Origin: Aphrophora alni
Taxonomy: Eukaryota > Arthropoda > Insecta > Hemiptera > Aphrophoridae
NCBI GenBank assembly: GCA_963513935.1
Contig: OY740776.1
Location: 11,004,724-11,068,723 of the forward strand
Direction of reading: 5' to 3'
DNA length: 64,000 nucleotides
Shown: piece after piece, positions 46,916 to 59,980 of the stretch
Position numbering within the stretch: the first letter of the stretch is position 1
Layout: every line of letters starts with the position of its first letter
Position numbers and translations under genes: made by a program
Notes under the pieces: generated by a model
The model's input: only the letters and a program-made list of their open reading frames with translations
Told to the model about the DNA's origin: nothing
The model's database searches: none

Positions 46916-48623
46916 AACAAAAAATAACACTTTTCACCACAGCGTCCAACCTAATATTCAAGTAGCTCATCCTTTATGGAATGGAAAACAATCAATAGGC
47001 CTACTTAAAATTGGCACAGTTTGCATTTCTTTAATATCGTCAGACAACTGATTATCTTAAACACAAATATCCAAAAGACTGTAAAAATTGATTTTTTTAC
47101 TTTTTCAAATTTCAAATTGTTTGGTTGTGCTACTTGTCTTGTAAAAGCCATCTTGCATTACTTTATTTCCGCCCCTTATATAAAATAATCTTAAGACTTT
47201 AAATATAAAAAGTGATTGAGGTTATGTTTTTTACATTTTTGGTTGTTTTTTTTAGTTGACTGTTTCTTATTTCTTTCGCAGTAGTCACATTTGGGCGTTA
47301 AGGTGCATATGTTGAAGATAATCGGGCTATATTATGGATCTAAGGGTGCAAAAATTTGTAAAATTTATTAATAGTTTGTGTTTGAACAAACTTGTTTCAA
47401 TATTCGTAACAACATTTGTTCGGTATTCGTAAGTAATTACTGCTATTTTAAAACAAAAAAATTTTCTACTAATAATTTTCTTTGGTTGGTAATTGCGCTT
47501 TTCGATGAATCTGTAAGAAAGTTTGTGCAATGTTTTATTTCATGCAAGTTTGATAATAAACAATACCCTATAAATTGGCGTTATTTCACGATAGAAGCAG
47601 CGTGGTATAACAACAGTCATGATGCTATAAACAGGAAGCATTGTGTCACTGTGAGACAATTACATGTGTTTTGAAACTGTACCGGAAATACTCTATAAGG
47701 ATACTTCCGTTATATAAATTGAGCCGCCATCTTGTTCAGCTTCTATCTAGTTAGATCTGGGGACTCGGTTCTATTGTAGTGTGTACTTTCATTGATTCGT
47801 TATTGGCGATTTTTGTAATCTAGGAGGCACTTCACAAAAGTTTAAACATAACCTAAAAATCCGATGTAACAGCTGATTTAAAAAAATCACATGTATTAGT
47901 ATGCCCGAGATATTGTTATACCGGTTGCTATGGTAACGATAGTAATTCATTGTATTTGTTGTCCCTGTGTTTTAAATACAATTTGTCTACAGTTGTTGAT
48001 AAAAGTGGCATTTTGTTCATTTAAATTAGTTTGCAAAACAGCTGATTTCTCAACAGTTTCACTTTGCCCACTACTTTGCTCACTCCGAATGGCAATCGAA
48101 AAAAACGAAATTTAGGTTAAGTTTATTTGAATTGATTTATAATATACAGGAAATGTCCCGTATGTAGGTTAGATTAATTCTTACATGTAAAATAACATAA
48201 ATAAATAACAAAACAACGTTTTAAAGTTGACAAGGGAAGTAATTATTCATGAAGATGATTGACAGTGTATGTACACGGAGAGTATTTTTCGTTTGCCGAG
48301 TTTTGAAGTTGGCAATCCCGTTTCCTCAACAATACACCTAAGTTATTTTGTAATATTCATAAATAACCTCAATTTTGACGTGAGAACTTCTACTCAGTGT
48401 TGATGTGTTGTTTAGCACTAATGCTATATTTTGTGTAGTTAGTTTTAAAATATTGACAGTTCAGATTTTAAAATAATCTGAAAAATGCGGATATTAAAGA
48501 TGGAATTGTAATTGATTGTTTGTTTGAACACTATTGTATTAAATTAATGTTTTATTAAATTGTGTTACTGCTGAGGTATGTTTTTTATTTCTCACAAAAT
48601 AACAACTGTAGACAAAGTATAAT
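46916..48623. other. Gene-poor stretch
   Basis: Around 47700 the sequence TATATAAATTGAGCCGCCATCTTGTTCAG combines a TATA-like stretch and a YY1-like GCCGCCATCTTG. It could be a promoter, but no coding exon follows on either strand. Frames at 47327-47530, 47378-47674 and 47930-48115 have no recognised domains. Confidence 0.35.
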
Positions 48624-48742
48624 GTGCAATTCGAGAGCAAAGTGTCTTTTTTAAACTCGATGAAATTGACGCACTCGGGAAGCCTCGTGCGTCAACATTT
48701 TTCTCTCGTTTAAAAAAGTGCCACTTTGCTCACTAGTTGCAC
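48624..48742. repeat. Hairpin-forming MITE-like palindrome
   Basis: GTGCAA..GAGCAAAGTG..TTTTTTAAAC..TTGACGCACTCG (48624-48673) is followed by the inverse CGTGCGTCAA..GTTTAAAAAAG..CACTTTGCTC..TTGCAC (48686-48742). Confidence 0.8.
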
Positions 48743-48840
48743 AAATAACTATTCTTGGAACTTTTTTAATATTTTACAATAAAGATTATCTTCTTAAGAG
48801 CTACAATTGTTTATATAATATATTATTGTACTTAGTCTGT

Positions 48841-48897
48841 CTTAGGCTTAGGTTTAGGCTTAGGCTTAGGTTTAGGCTTAGGCTTAGGCTACTTGTA
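48841..48897 (+). repeat. TTAGGC/TTTAGGC hexamer run
   Basis: About nine consecutive TTAGGC or TTTAGGC units. Encodes the Arg-Leu-rich part of a spurious 73-codon frame. Confidence 0.9.
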
Positions 48898-49009
48898 ACT
48901 ATAGATGTTATGCGTTTCATCTTCAGGTCTAGCCCGTAAGAAGTCTGATCCATCACTGTTTTCTCTTTATTACGATTATGTAAGAAAAGAAAAAGAAGGA
49001 ACGAACCTA

Positions 49010-49145
49010 AAATAAAGACTCAAAGCCTTCGAAAACTCTAGCTTCAGGGTCAGAAGAGAACAAGAATTGGTCAAGAGAGATAAGATTAAATAGACGGAAG
49101 ACTAGATGAAGAAAAGTGTAGATTTAACTAGGCTCCATCCCTACT
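49010..49145 (-). repeat. TATTAGAGTATT-family copy, minus sense
   Basis: CCTTCGAAAACTCTAGC, GAACAAGAATTGGTCAAGAG, AGACTAGATGAAGAAAAGTG and GTAGATTTAACTAGG are the inverse of family phrases. Confidence 0.6.
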
Positions 49146-49759
49146 CTACTATAAATGAACAATTAAGTGGTTTTACATAAAAACAAAATTGTAAGAATTC
49201 CCGTTTTGTATTCAATAACCATCATAGGACTTTTATGACACCCTGTATGTAAAACCTAACACACATAGTCCACCTCGAATTCATCACAATTTAATGAAAT
49301 ATTCATTTTGTCAAACAGGATAAATACAGTTTTCCAATAACAGCGTGAACATACCTTGAGGAGGTGGGGGAACATCGATTCGACCCCGAGCAGAAGATAG
49401 GAGAAAAGAAATATTTATAATGTTATTCCCACAGGATCGGGGAACCTTCTTCCCGAATTACTTTATTCCCACGTAGAGTTTATCGTTCACGCTTCGCTCG
49501 TTTTGTAAGTTTAAATTATTGATGTGGTCAGTGTTTGGACGAGTTTACAAGTATCTTCGTAAAAATTGTTGTGAGATTTGAAATAAGCGTCTTAAAAAAC
49601 ATTTTATTTTAAATATCAGATGAAATTTTTTTTATTTTTTGTCTTTAAAATATTTTAAGCTCCCACATGTGATATTTGAGACCCGAGTTTATCAAACAAG
49701 CACAGATTATAACGCCATAAACACGTTTTCAATGTTGATTCAAGTACAGATAAAGTGTC
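49146..49759. other. Intergenic or intronic stretch
   Basis: GACACCCTGTATGTA (49238) is an inverse TACAGGGTGTC terminus. A GC-richer patch at 49355-49500 was examined for an exon and not supported. Confidence 0.4.
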
Positions 49760-50537
49760 CAACTTAAAACCGGCCCGCCAAAGTTGCCACTTTAAAGTTT
49801 AAATATACGCAATGCAGGAAGAATGGGGTAAATTGTGTAATCGGGGAAAATGTCAACCTCCGTTTTTGACTGAATTTCACATTTCGTGGCTACAGAAAAC
49901 TGAAAAACGCGTCCTGGGCGAAGAAAGCGTTTTTTCAATTCCAAATTAAGCATGTAAATAGCAAACATTTATATCGCCCTAGGGTCAAAATTAAAAAAGT
50001 GAACGCAAAATTATATTTCATATTTTGGTCGTACATGTACACGCGTGAATAAAAATGCGCACCGTGAGCTAAAAATTTTGGCAACATTTCTACCTACTTC
50101 GAGTTAAATTTTGAAAAATGGACAAAAAACTATTTTTTGTAAAGTCGTTTTAACTTGAGCTTTACGAGACAGAAATGTGATATTTAACCGGATGTAAATT
50201 TGTACCTAACTTGAATGATGTTGTTTATATATCGCCAACGCCCTCTAGAGTTTTAACAGAAGGTGGTTGATCCGTTTTAGTAGGCCCTATTATTTCGTGT
50301 GTTTTCTTGAAGGATCCCGAGCAAACAGAAGCTTCAACTGTTGTAATCCGCTCTTGTTTAGAATAAAGCATTTAGTATAACGCTACTACGACACTGGACG
50401 CACTGTAGCCTACTGAAGTATTAACAATGTTCAGTTGATAGCAATAGAAAGTAATAGTAACAGAAACAATCAATGATAGCGCTAGTGTAGCAGTGTTACA
50501 GTTGATTACTACACAATCCGGGGCCGGTTTTAAGTTG
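49760..50537. mobile_element. Non-autonomous DNA element with 16-bp inverted ends
   Basis: CAACTTAAAACCGGCC at 49760-49775 matches the inverse GGCCGGTTTTAAGTTG at 50522-50537. The 778-bp interior has no long open frame. Confidence 0.6.
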
Positions 50538-50545
50538 ATCAACTT

Positions 50546-51310
50546 ATATACAGGGTAGAAAAGAAAACTTCACCCCTGTTGGTTTTTAAAATATTTGAAT
50601 TCTGTTTGCGTCAATCTCTTTAAAATCAAATGTTTAGGTTATTTTAATTGTGGGGGGGGGGTTCTCAAAAATTTTCAAATAGTACGTACTGGGTTGTGAT
50701 ACCAAATTTTAAACGCTTCTGTGAGACAAAACAAAAAAAGACGTAAAGAAAATTAAATTCTGATCGCTCAAAACAAAATGGTGGCCAAAAGAGTTATTCT
50801 ATTTAGGAAGTTAGATTGATACAGTACATTAATGTTTTTACCTCATATTAAATGTTCAAAGTGATTTCCCTACAAAAGGAGGAGGTCTTGTATTTTTAAC
50901 AGTGAACAAACATTTAGAAAAATCTATTGTCTTGGCTTCTAAGTGATCTTCCATGCCCCAGAATTCAATTTTATTTATCTTATCTCACAGAGGCGTTTAA
51001 AATGAGATACCACAAAACTATTTTGGAGTAACCCCCACCCCCAGTGTCCCTAAATTAAAATAACCTATACTGATAACCTATACTGATAATACTATAACCT
51101 CTTTTGGTTTACATACCTTGTCAAAAGTAGTTCAATTTCTTTTTTGACAAGGTATGTAAACCAATTTAAATTAATAGTTCCGAAGGGAATATCAAAATCA
51201 CTTCCTCTTTTGGTTGCCCCTTTCACCTAAAGAGATTGCTGCAAATAGAATTCAAATATTCCCAATATTTAAAAAAAGAGGGGTTAGTATCTTTTTAGCC
51301 ACCCTGTATA
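50546..51310. mobile_element. Long inverted-repeat element with TACAGGGT ends
   Basis: TATACAGGGTAGAAAAG at the left and TTTTTAGCCACCCTGTATA at the right are inverse. Further inverse matches include TTTGAATTCTGTTTGC against GCAAATAGAATTCAAA and GAGACAAAAC..AAACGC blocks. Near the middle, GGTTTACATACCTTGTCAAA (51108) and its exact inverse (51143) form a hairpin. Confidence 0.7.
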
Positions 51311-52962
51311 TAAATGTGCAAGTGTGTGATGAAAAAAAGCGAAGAACATTTTAAACATGAAAGTCCAATGCAATTAAACTACTTAAGATAGCCCCTTTTG
51401 AATTAAATTTTATGCCAGTTTCAAAATGGCGAATCTAAGTTGGCGTTCAGCCAACCTTAAAACACCTTAAAATATTGTGTTTATTTAATAATTAGATATA
51501 GTGTTAGGTTATAACAAACAAAGTTAGTTTCATAAACAATTTACTAGACATAAAAGAGGAGAGAAAGGGGACAAGGGTGAAATGGAGAATGATAGGGATT
51601 TAGGGGATAATATCCTGTTTTTTTTGTTGCAACTAACAGTAAAGAATTAAAGTTTAACTCTACAATATTTCCTGCACAGACTTTCTTAACCTTAATTTAC
51701 TGTCGACAAATCCCCAAACATTCCTCTCGACTAACCCACCGCTGTCCCGTGGGACAACCTTAATCTTCCCTTCCCCCTGCTTCTTCCCAACCGCTGCTTT
51801 TAGACCGTCCTCCAAAACTTGTAAAATAATTCAGTGTTACCACTCTAAAAAAAAAAAAACATTTAACTGAGGTTTCATATTAGCTCGTCCATTCGACATT
51901 GAATGTTTATAACTAGGGTCAAACTGGTGAACCCATCTTTTGGAAAAAAACTAGGGCAAGCTATTTACGTTCAAAGGTTATCCAGTATACTAATTATTTG
52001 TTAACTTTGGTAATTATAAAGAAGGTCCTCCGTTCTTTGACTGATTTTTCAAAAGTATCAAACAATTTGGATCACCAGTTGTGCATTAAGATAGGATGTG
52101 GGTCTACAGAGGTTAATTTTACAATTTCAACTTTTTACCTTATACCCTGCTGGTATTATTTTATAAATTAATGTTATAGTATTAAAAATAAATAATTAAT
52201 TTAAAAAAAATAAAAATTTTGCCCATCTCCATGGTAGCGTTTGAAGCTCATAAAATAGAGGGTCTAGTGCTGCCACCTAACGGTCTACCATTGGTAACGT
52301 TTTTAAAATTATACGCTATTAACAGACTTATAAAAATAACTGCCCCTATATGCCTACAGACGCTGCTAACCAATTTATTATTTTTATTTTTTCTATAACA
52401 AAAAATTTGGGGGAAGCTATTTTAGAGGTAAAAAAAATATACGTTTGTATCAATTTTTGCTTGAAAGAAACCCACAAAAATACAATATTGATTGCCATTT
52501 TTTAAAAAATAAATCGTAATAGGTAAGTGAGAAAGTTTGTGCAATATTTTACCACAAATTATTTATAATTTTAAAACAAAACAATGTTTTAAATCGTCAT
52601 ACAGTCTCACATACTTTGCAATAATACTATAATAGCTCGACCACTTTCTACAGAATATAGGATTTTCTTTTCGGAATGTTGGATTACTGTAATTGTTGGC
52701 AAATTAGCAGACGACAGGCGACAATCATGCGTAGACAATCCCACCTCCGCGGCCAACGCTTGACCACGGGTCGGACTTTCACTACTTCTTGGCAGAAGTA
52801 GAAATCGGCAAGTTTATTTTGAAGATTTTCACCGTTTTTAGAGCGTTGGGATAGCCGTTTTAACTTGATCGTTTGGGTTTTTTTTCTGTATGTTTGTTTG
52901 ATTGTATTTTACCCAAGTTAAGGCGAAATGTGATGAAATTTACTCTTAGACCGATCTATGAA
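51311..52962. other. Gene-poor stretch
   Basis: Some C-rich and CG-containing patches (51700-51790, 52725-52790) but no exon with splice borders was found. Confidence 0.4.
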
Positions 52963-53640
52963 TGTACAAGGTTACATTAGGTTAAGATAGGTTAGGTTAG
53001 GATAGATTAGGTTAGGTTAGAATAGGTTAGGTTAGGATGGATAAGCATAGGTTAGGTTAGGTGAGCTTAGGAAAGGTTAGTTTAGGTTAGGTTAGGTAAG
53101 CTTAAGTTAGGATAGGTTAGGTTACGTAAGCTTAGGTTAGGTTAGGTTAGGATAGGTTAGGTTAGGTAAGCTTAGGTTAGGATAGGTTATGATAGGTTAG
53201 GTTAGGATAGGTTAGGTAAGCTTAGGTTAGTTTAGGATAGCTTAGGTTAGGTTAGGTTAGGTGAGGTAAGCTTAGGTTAAGTTAGGTTAGTTTAGGTTAG
53301 GATAGGATAGGTTAGGTTAGGTTAGGATAGGTTAGGTTAGGTAAGCTTAGGAGAGGTTAGGATAGGTTAGGTTAGGTTAGGATAGGTTAGGTTAGGTAAG
53401 CTTAGGTTAAGTTAGGTTAGTTTAGGTTAGGATAGGATAGGATAGGTTAGGTTAGGTAAGCTTAGGATAGGTTAGGTTAGGTTAGGATAGGTTAGGTTAG
53501 GTAAGCTTAGGTTAAGTTAGTTTAGTTTAGGTTAGGATAGGATAGGTTAGGTTAGGATAGGTTAGGTTAGGTAAGCTTAGGTTAGGTTAGGAGAGGTTAG
53601 GTAAACTTAGGTTAGGTTAGGATAGGTTAGGTAAGATTAG
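52963..53640 (+). repeat. Degenerate TTAGG array
   Basis: About 680 bp made of GGTTA, GGATA and GGTAAGCTTA words, that is, TTAGG with frequent T-to-A changes (ATAGG) and recurrent TAAGCTTAGG. More than ten AAGCTT sites recur, suggesting higher-order amplification rather than random decay. Confidence 0.95.
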
Positions 53641-54540
53641 ATTATAGTATACGAATTATAGTGACTATACTGTACCTGTTAAACCTGTTAAAATTATTTA
53701 AAAAATCAAAATGAAATGGCTGTCACTTTAAACCATTTTTGTTCAAATTGTAATTTTTATTCAAATTATACATCAATTATTTAGATTTGCAAATTTCAAT
53801 TCTGCATGTAATGATAACAATCGCACATCTTTACTAAGACAAATAGCGAAGTAAGGACGTAAAATATAGACTAAAGCGGAATTCAATGTTATATGTAATT
53901 TTTTGTTCCTTTTGATGTATATAATCCGAAAATAACACATTTTCGGGACACCCTGTATATTTAGAAAGGTGTTTAAATAGAGCTTAAGGGTTGCTTTGTC
54001 ATAAACTTATTATAAGAATAAATGGTAATTTATTAAAAACAAGTTTTTAATAACGGCGGTCAAGGTTTGTTTTCAGTTTTTTGCCAATTATTCATGAATC
54101 GTAATTTCCTATCAATTGAGATTTGGCACACTGCTTTGGATAATGTATCCTCTTATTTTACCAAAATTTGGGCGAAATCGATAAAGTTGATTTTGAGAAA
54201 TGACGGCATATATAACACATGAAAAACCATCGAGTTTTTTGACACATCACATAGCTTTTTCTATACTATGTACATTTAGTAAAGTTAAAATATAGGTTTT
54301 AATTTGATAATTTTGAATTACATTCTCTGGAGGTGTTTGGGGGATTTGAAAAATTGGGCTCTACGCAGAAAAGGGTAGTTTCATTTCATCAATTTCAAAC
54401 TTTATAAAACCGTACTTTTCTAACACCCTGTATAATCTTTTCCATTTAATCTCTATAGATTTATTTACCTTGAATTTCTTTATTTCTAAACTATGAAAAC
54501 TACAATTTTTTGTGAACCTAACCTAACTTGTAATAATTAA
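53641..54540. other. Dispersed repeat fragments upstream of the 54.9-kb gene
   Basis: 53790-53850 carries family B phrases (TTTCAATTCTGCATGTAATG, AGACAAATAGCGAAGT). ACACCCTGTATA occurs at 53948 and 54429. No exon. Confidence 0.5.
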
Positions 54541-54559
54541 CAATAAATTAAAAAACATT

Positions 54560-54903
54560 TCTCTGTTGGCAGCTATGTTGCAGGTTGCTAAGCGATCCTA
54601 AGAGAATGCTTCACGCTGATTGGACGAGGCGTTCCAATTGTACCAACTAAACGTCAGGAGAAATCGAAAGCTTTTCACGACTCTAGTCGTACAAACAACA
54701 CCGTAGAAGTAGGGTAGACAGTGCTAACATAACCTATAAACAGTGCGGTTTTATTTGTAAGTAACTGAACGTAAAACCTAACCTATAAATTTCAATGTGA
54801 TCAGTGTCAATAATAACTTTTATTAAATAAATTATAGTGAGTGTCGGTTTGAAACTTTTTTTTTTTTTAATTTTACGCAACAAAACTTCAGTGCTACCAA
54901 CTG
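54560..54903 (+). promoter_or_regulatory. Promoter and 5'UTR region of the 54.9-kb gene
   Basis: Composition shifts to GC-richer sequence just ahead of the first coding exon. GCTGATTGGACGAGGCG (54617) contains an inverted CCAAT box, and AGACAGTGC (54717) and AACAGTGCGG (54739) resemble insect CAGT initiators. An in-frame stop near 54870 closes the reading frame above the ATG. The exact start site is not determined. Confidence 0.45.
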
Positions 54904-55070
54904 ATGGATTCAAGAGCGAATTCTGGGTCTCCACTTTCGGACATGGCTCCGATTGCCGAGTTCGACAAATCCCCCGAAGAGACGACAACCACTATGGATG
55001 ATCTGCCTCCTCCTCCAGCCAGTGCTGTATCAATTCCTGTCAGCGAGGCGAAAACGGAAACACCTAAAAA
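54904..55070 (+). CDS. First coding exon of an unrecognised gene
   Basis: ATG at 54904 opens 55 codons plus two bases before the donor GTAAGA (55071). The peptide starts MDSRANSGSPLSDMAPIAEF, is acidic and Ser/Thr-rich (KSPEETTTTMDD), has LPPPPAS and ends SEAKTETPK: a disordered N-terminus of the kind seen in many scaffold, membrane or signalling proteins. The exon is far more GC-rich than the surrounding sequence and its start is the first ATG after an in-frame stop. The next exon lies beyond the window unless missed, so the intron exceeds about 8.9 kb. No function can be given. Confidence 0.75.
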
Positions 55071-58000
55071 GTAAGAAATAAACTTATTTTGTTTTATCAA
55101 TGTTGTATTTTTGCACACAAAAATTAACTATTTTAGTTATTAAATAAGTCTGATCATAGTTGTGAGCATTAAACGTGCACAGATCTTCATACACAATATG
55201 TCTACGACTATAACTTGTGAACGGGTCGACCGATTCTTATGAAATTTTTTACAAATATTCATTGTTACGTTTATAGATTGGGGATCATTAACGAACACAA
55301 ATCTGAAACAAAAATTTCTATTGGGCGTTGTTTTTATTTAAAAAAAAAATACAATTTTGAAATTTTGAATAGGTGGTAAAAAAAGTAAAAAATGAAAGTA
55401 ATTATGAATTTTTACAAACACGATTTTTTGGAAAGTTTTTAATTTTTTCACAGATACATAATATAGACAAAGTTGTGTGATTGGTCAAAAAATCGATTTT
55501 TTGAGGTAAAATAATCTCGAAATGCTGGTATTTCGATAACTCAAAATTTGAAGGTCACGAGAAGAAATTACGGTTTCATAAAAATCGGCTCCAACGATTA
55601 TGATTAAATTTTGCTCAAGTGTAGACTCTAAGGACTCAAACAAAACTCGCTTTCTCTAAAAAATGATGTTTCGTTGAGTTATCTATATAAAAAAAAACTG
55701 TTTTAAAAGCATTTTTCAAAGTTAGCTCCACCGATTTTGATAATTAGTTTTCCGTCTGTCCGCCATTTTGTTATTAAATAAAATATATTTGTGTAAATAA
55801 ATTAGGTATCGAGTCCAAATTGGGTGTACTTATTATGTCAAAAAATTATTATTGGGTGGTATTTATATCAAAAAACCATAGTTTTAAAACAATTACAAGA
55901 AACTAAAAAGTTGCCTTTTTTAATGACTAACTAGCCTAAATGAGTTTTGTAATTTTTCAGTAGCTTAAAGAATAACTGAGTTATTGTTTAAAAAAAAAGT
56001 TTTTATTTGTTATTACTTTTTTTGGTCTCTTGTATTTTTTTTTTTTTTTTTTGTAAAGTTATACCAAATTTGGATTCGATATCTAATTTATTTTCAAAAA
56101 TACAAAAATACAGGATGTCCCGTAAGTAAGGTGCTAAACTTTAGGAAATTTTTTTGGTGAAAATATTATGTGTGGGGTATCAAATAAAACTAGAAGTTAT
56201 TCTGATTACAAATATGTATGTTTTTTGTGATTAAAAAATTAATATATTGGCGCTAGTCCAAATTTTAAAGTGTCAGATAGGCTATAATGTCCCTCCTTCT
56301 CTAACTTGACACAGCGTGTAAAAATTACAGCGTCTCTAACCTACAAATCTGTAAATAAATTATTTGGATTTGAAATTAAATTGCATTGCAGAAACATATA
56401 TTATAGTTTTTTGTGACTTGTGAAACAAAAATTTTAATTAATTTGGAGAAATTCGACGGAGAAATTAATATTATGGCGCTAGGCCGCTTATAAGACTTCT
56501 ACTTTATAAAAATAACTATCCCTATCCACCCTATCCTTTTATCTACAGAACCAGTGTTTTAAAGAATTGTCTACCAATAGGTTTTGTTTAGGTCCTTAGA
56601 TGCAAAATTTGATCAAAATTGTTATAGACTGGAGACAGACGTCCTTTCAAGATTAAAATGTTTGACTCTGGGGATCTTAAAGGAATATATCTGCAAAAAA
56701 CTGGATATAGATTTTTTTTTTTATCCATCATAACTTTCTCTAAACTAGATATGCGAAAAAGTAAACTCGCAAATTCTGTTTTTAAGCATCCACAGGTAAA
56801 ATTTTAAATTGCCTCAATGGAATTATATTTTCTACAGAGATTTACACGAATCAGTTCACCTTAGTAGTGCTGACCAGATGAGGGTCCTCAAAATAGGTTT
56901 ACAAAAAAAGTAGGCCTAGGATTTCATGATCGTGTAAATTACTATTACCAATAATTTGTTTTGTGTGAATGATAGTTTATGAACAAATTTTCAATTCATA
57001 TCAATCTAGCTTTACATTTCAATAACAAAGTGTTAATTTTACAGACTTTTACATGAATCAGTTCACCTTAATAGTGCTGACCAGATGAGGGTCCTCAAAT
57101 TTTTTAAATAATAATGTTTCCTTAACTCAGTAACGTAAAATACATAGATTCTCGAGGTTTTTAACTCTTGTGCACTCGTTGCTGCATTTTCTATTTTTAG
57201 ACGACCTAAAACCTAAACATAAACTATAGGGACAGGAAATGGAGGTTTGAAGAATGAATCTTAGTGCTTCAGTTTTACTATTATTGTAACGTGATTTTGT
57301 CATGGTGTGGAGGATAAAATGAAAAATTAAAATGTTTTAACAACACTTAGATTCCCCTGTGATCAATCATGTCTTATGGGAATATGTTTTTTTTTATTTA
57401 CAACAAATAGTTGGTTAACAATCAGCTGTTTTGTAACATTTACGCTTTTTAAACCAGCTGTAGGAAGTTCGATTAAATGTGATTAAGCATTGGAATGTTT
57501 TGAGTGTATTTAACACTTGTTTATATTTAAATTAAACAGCTGTTTCTTTAACTTTATTGTCTGCAGTGCTCTGTAAACCTACAGCCTTATTACGCATTAC
57601 AGTTTATATTAGTTATTACATATTATTATTTAGTGTGTTGATAATACGGTTGTCCTAGCTACGGGAAGATTTGGAGGAAAAAATTGCAGAATTCAATTAA
57701 TAGTATTGGTTTTAGGCTAACTTGGTTGTTGTAGGCAATTACCAATAATTAATATTTTCAGTTTTTTTTAACAATAATTCAGTTTTCCTTTAAGGTAAAG
57801 AAAGAAGAAAAAAATTGTAAGACGAACAGTTTTTTAGATATTCAATGTTGAAAAGTTTTAATAGGCGCCATTTTGAAATGATTAAAGAAAATTGGGTGAT
57901 TTTTTAAAAATAACTGCTGTAACTTTTATCTCAGGTTGTAAACATTAATTATATCTATCAATTAATTGTTCTGTCACACCCTGTACATACACAGCTTTCC

Positions 58001-58347
58001 AAAGCTTGATCACGTGACTGTATCACAAGTACAAGCAGAATGACACCGTCAAGTAAAGGACATGCGACTCGTTATAGCTGGTTTTCTATTAGAGTAAAAC
58101 AATATGTGTTTGTCATCGTTTGATGCATTTTACTCTCTCCATGTGTGAAGAAAGTTGTGCGAGAGGTTAAGGAAATCTTCGTGTTTAAGTCAAAAAAAGT
58201 AGCCGTGTCGTTTGTGAATGCTAAAGAAAACAAGCGTGTGGACCTATTCTGATATGTAGGCATAATCTTGCATGTACTTACTGTTGGTTCCACGTTCAGC
58301 TTTCAATACGGAAAGTCCACAAGCAAAATAATCAAATGGGATTTTCA
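55071..58347 (+). other. First intron, proximal part
   Basis: Repeat-rich. 56108 has TACAGGATGTCCCGTAAGTA, and 56120-56430 is a family D copy. A stretch with ATGAATCAGTTCACCTTA and GTGCTGACCAGATGAGGGTC occurs at 56843-56898 and again at 57046-57101. TCACGTGAC (58009) is an E-box. No coding exon was seen. Confidence 0.6.
56843..57101 (+). repeat. Tandem duplication with about 203-bp offset
   Basis: Two copies of about 55 bp (TTTACAYGAATCAGTTCACC..AGATGAGGGTCCTCAAA) differ at about three positions. Confidence 0.8.
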
Positions 58348-59980
58348 GAGCTGTGATGAGTTTTTGAAGCTTTATAACGTGATAATATGAGTTTATAAAG
58401 TTTTATAATGCGATGATAAGTTTTTGTAATACTTTATAACTTGATATGAGTTTATAAACCGTTATAATGTTATGATATGAGTTTGTATAACGTTATGATA
58501 TGAGTTTATGAAGCGTTATAACGTGATGATATGAGTTTATAAAGTTTTATAACGTGATGATATGAGTTTATAAAGTTTTATAATGCGATTATAAGTTTTT
58601 GTAAAACTTTATAACTTGATATGAGTTTATAAACCGTTATAATGTTATGATATGAGTTTGTAAAGCGTTATAACGTTATGATATGAGTTTATGAAGCGTT
58701 ATAACGTGATAATATGAGTTTATAAAGTTTTATAACGTGATGATATGAGTTTATAAAGTTTTATAATGCGATTATAAGTTTTTGTAATACTTTATAACTT
58801 GATATGAGTTTATAAACCATTATAATGTTATGATATGAGTTTATGAAGCGTTATAACGTGATGATATGAGTTTATAAAGTTTTATAACGTGATGATATGA
58901 GTTTATGAAGCGTTATAACGTGATGATATGAGTTTATAAAGTTTTATAACGTGATGATATGAGTTTATAAAGTTTTATAATGCGATGATAAGTTTTTGTA
59001 AAACTTTAAAACTTGATATGAGTTTATAAACCGTTATAATGTTAATATATGAGTTTATGAAGCGTTATAACGTGATGATATGAGTTTATAAAGTTTTATA
59101 ACGTGATGATATGAGTTTATAAAGTTTTATAATGAGATGATAAGTTTTTGTAAAACTTTATAACTTGATATGAGTTTATACAGCTTTATAACGTGATGAT
59201 ATGAGTTTATGAAGCGTTATAACGTGATGATATGAGTTTATAAAGTTTTATAACGTGATGATATGAGTTTAAAAGTTTTATAATGCGATGATAAGTTTTT
59301 GTAAAACTTTATAACTTGATATGAGTTTATACAGCTTTATAACGTGATGATATGAGTTTATAAAGTTTTATAACGTGATGATAAGTTTTTGTAAAACTTT
59401 ATAACTTGATATGAGTTTATACAGCTTTATAACGTGATGATATGAGTTTATAAAGTTTTATAATGCGATGATAAGTTTTTGTAAAACTTATAACTTGATA
59501 TGAGTTTATAAACCGTTATAATGTTATGATATGAGTTTATGAAGCGTTATAACGTGATGATGTGAGTTTATAAAGTTTTATAACGTGATGATATGAGTTT
59601 ATAAAGTTTTATAACGCGGTGATAAGTTTTTGTAAAACTTTATAACTTGATATGAGTTTATAAAGCTTTATAACGTTATGATATGAGTTTATAAAGTTTT
59701 ATAACGTGATGATACGAATTTATAAAGTTTTATAACGTGGTGATAAGTTTTTGTAAAACTTTATAACTTGATATGAGTTTATAAAGTTTTATAACGTTAT
59801 GATATGAGTTTATAAAGTTTTATAACGTGATGATTCGAATTTATAAAGTTTTATAACGTGGTGATAAGTTTTTGTAAAACTTTATAACTTGACATGAGTT
59901 TATAAACCGTTATAACGTTATGATATGAGTTTATAAAGTTTTATAACGTGAAGATATGAGCTAAATAACGACATGATAAT
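58348..59980 (+). repeat. Approximately 31-bp satellite
   Basis: Units such as GTGATGATATGAGTTTATAA plus AGTTTTATAAC alternate with variants (GCGATGATAAGTTTTTGTAA, ACTTGATATGAGTTTATA) and form higher-order blocks of three to five monomers. About 52 monomers. Confidence 0.9.

Noticed and set aside
49355..49375. Minus-strand ATG with seven codons before a GTATGT donor
   Set aside because: Too short, no paired exon, no promoter support; expected by chance in 64 kb.
54734..55118. 84- and 74-codon minus frames over the 54904-55070 exon
   Set aside because: Shadows of the plus-strand coding exon, which has a better start, donor and composition.
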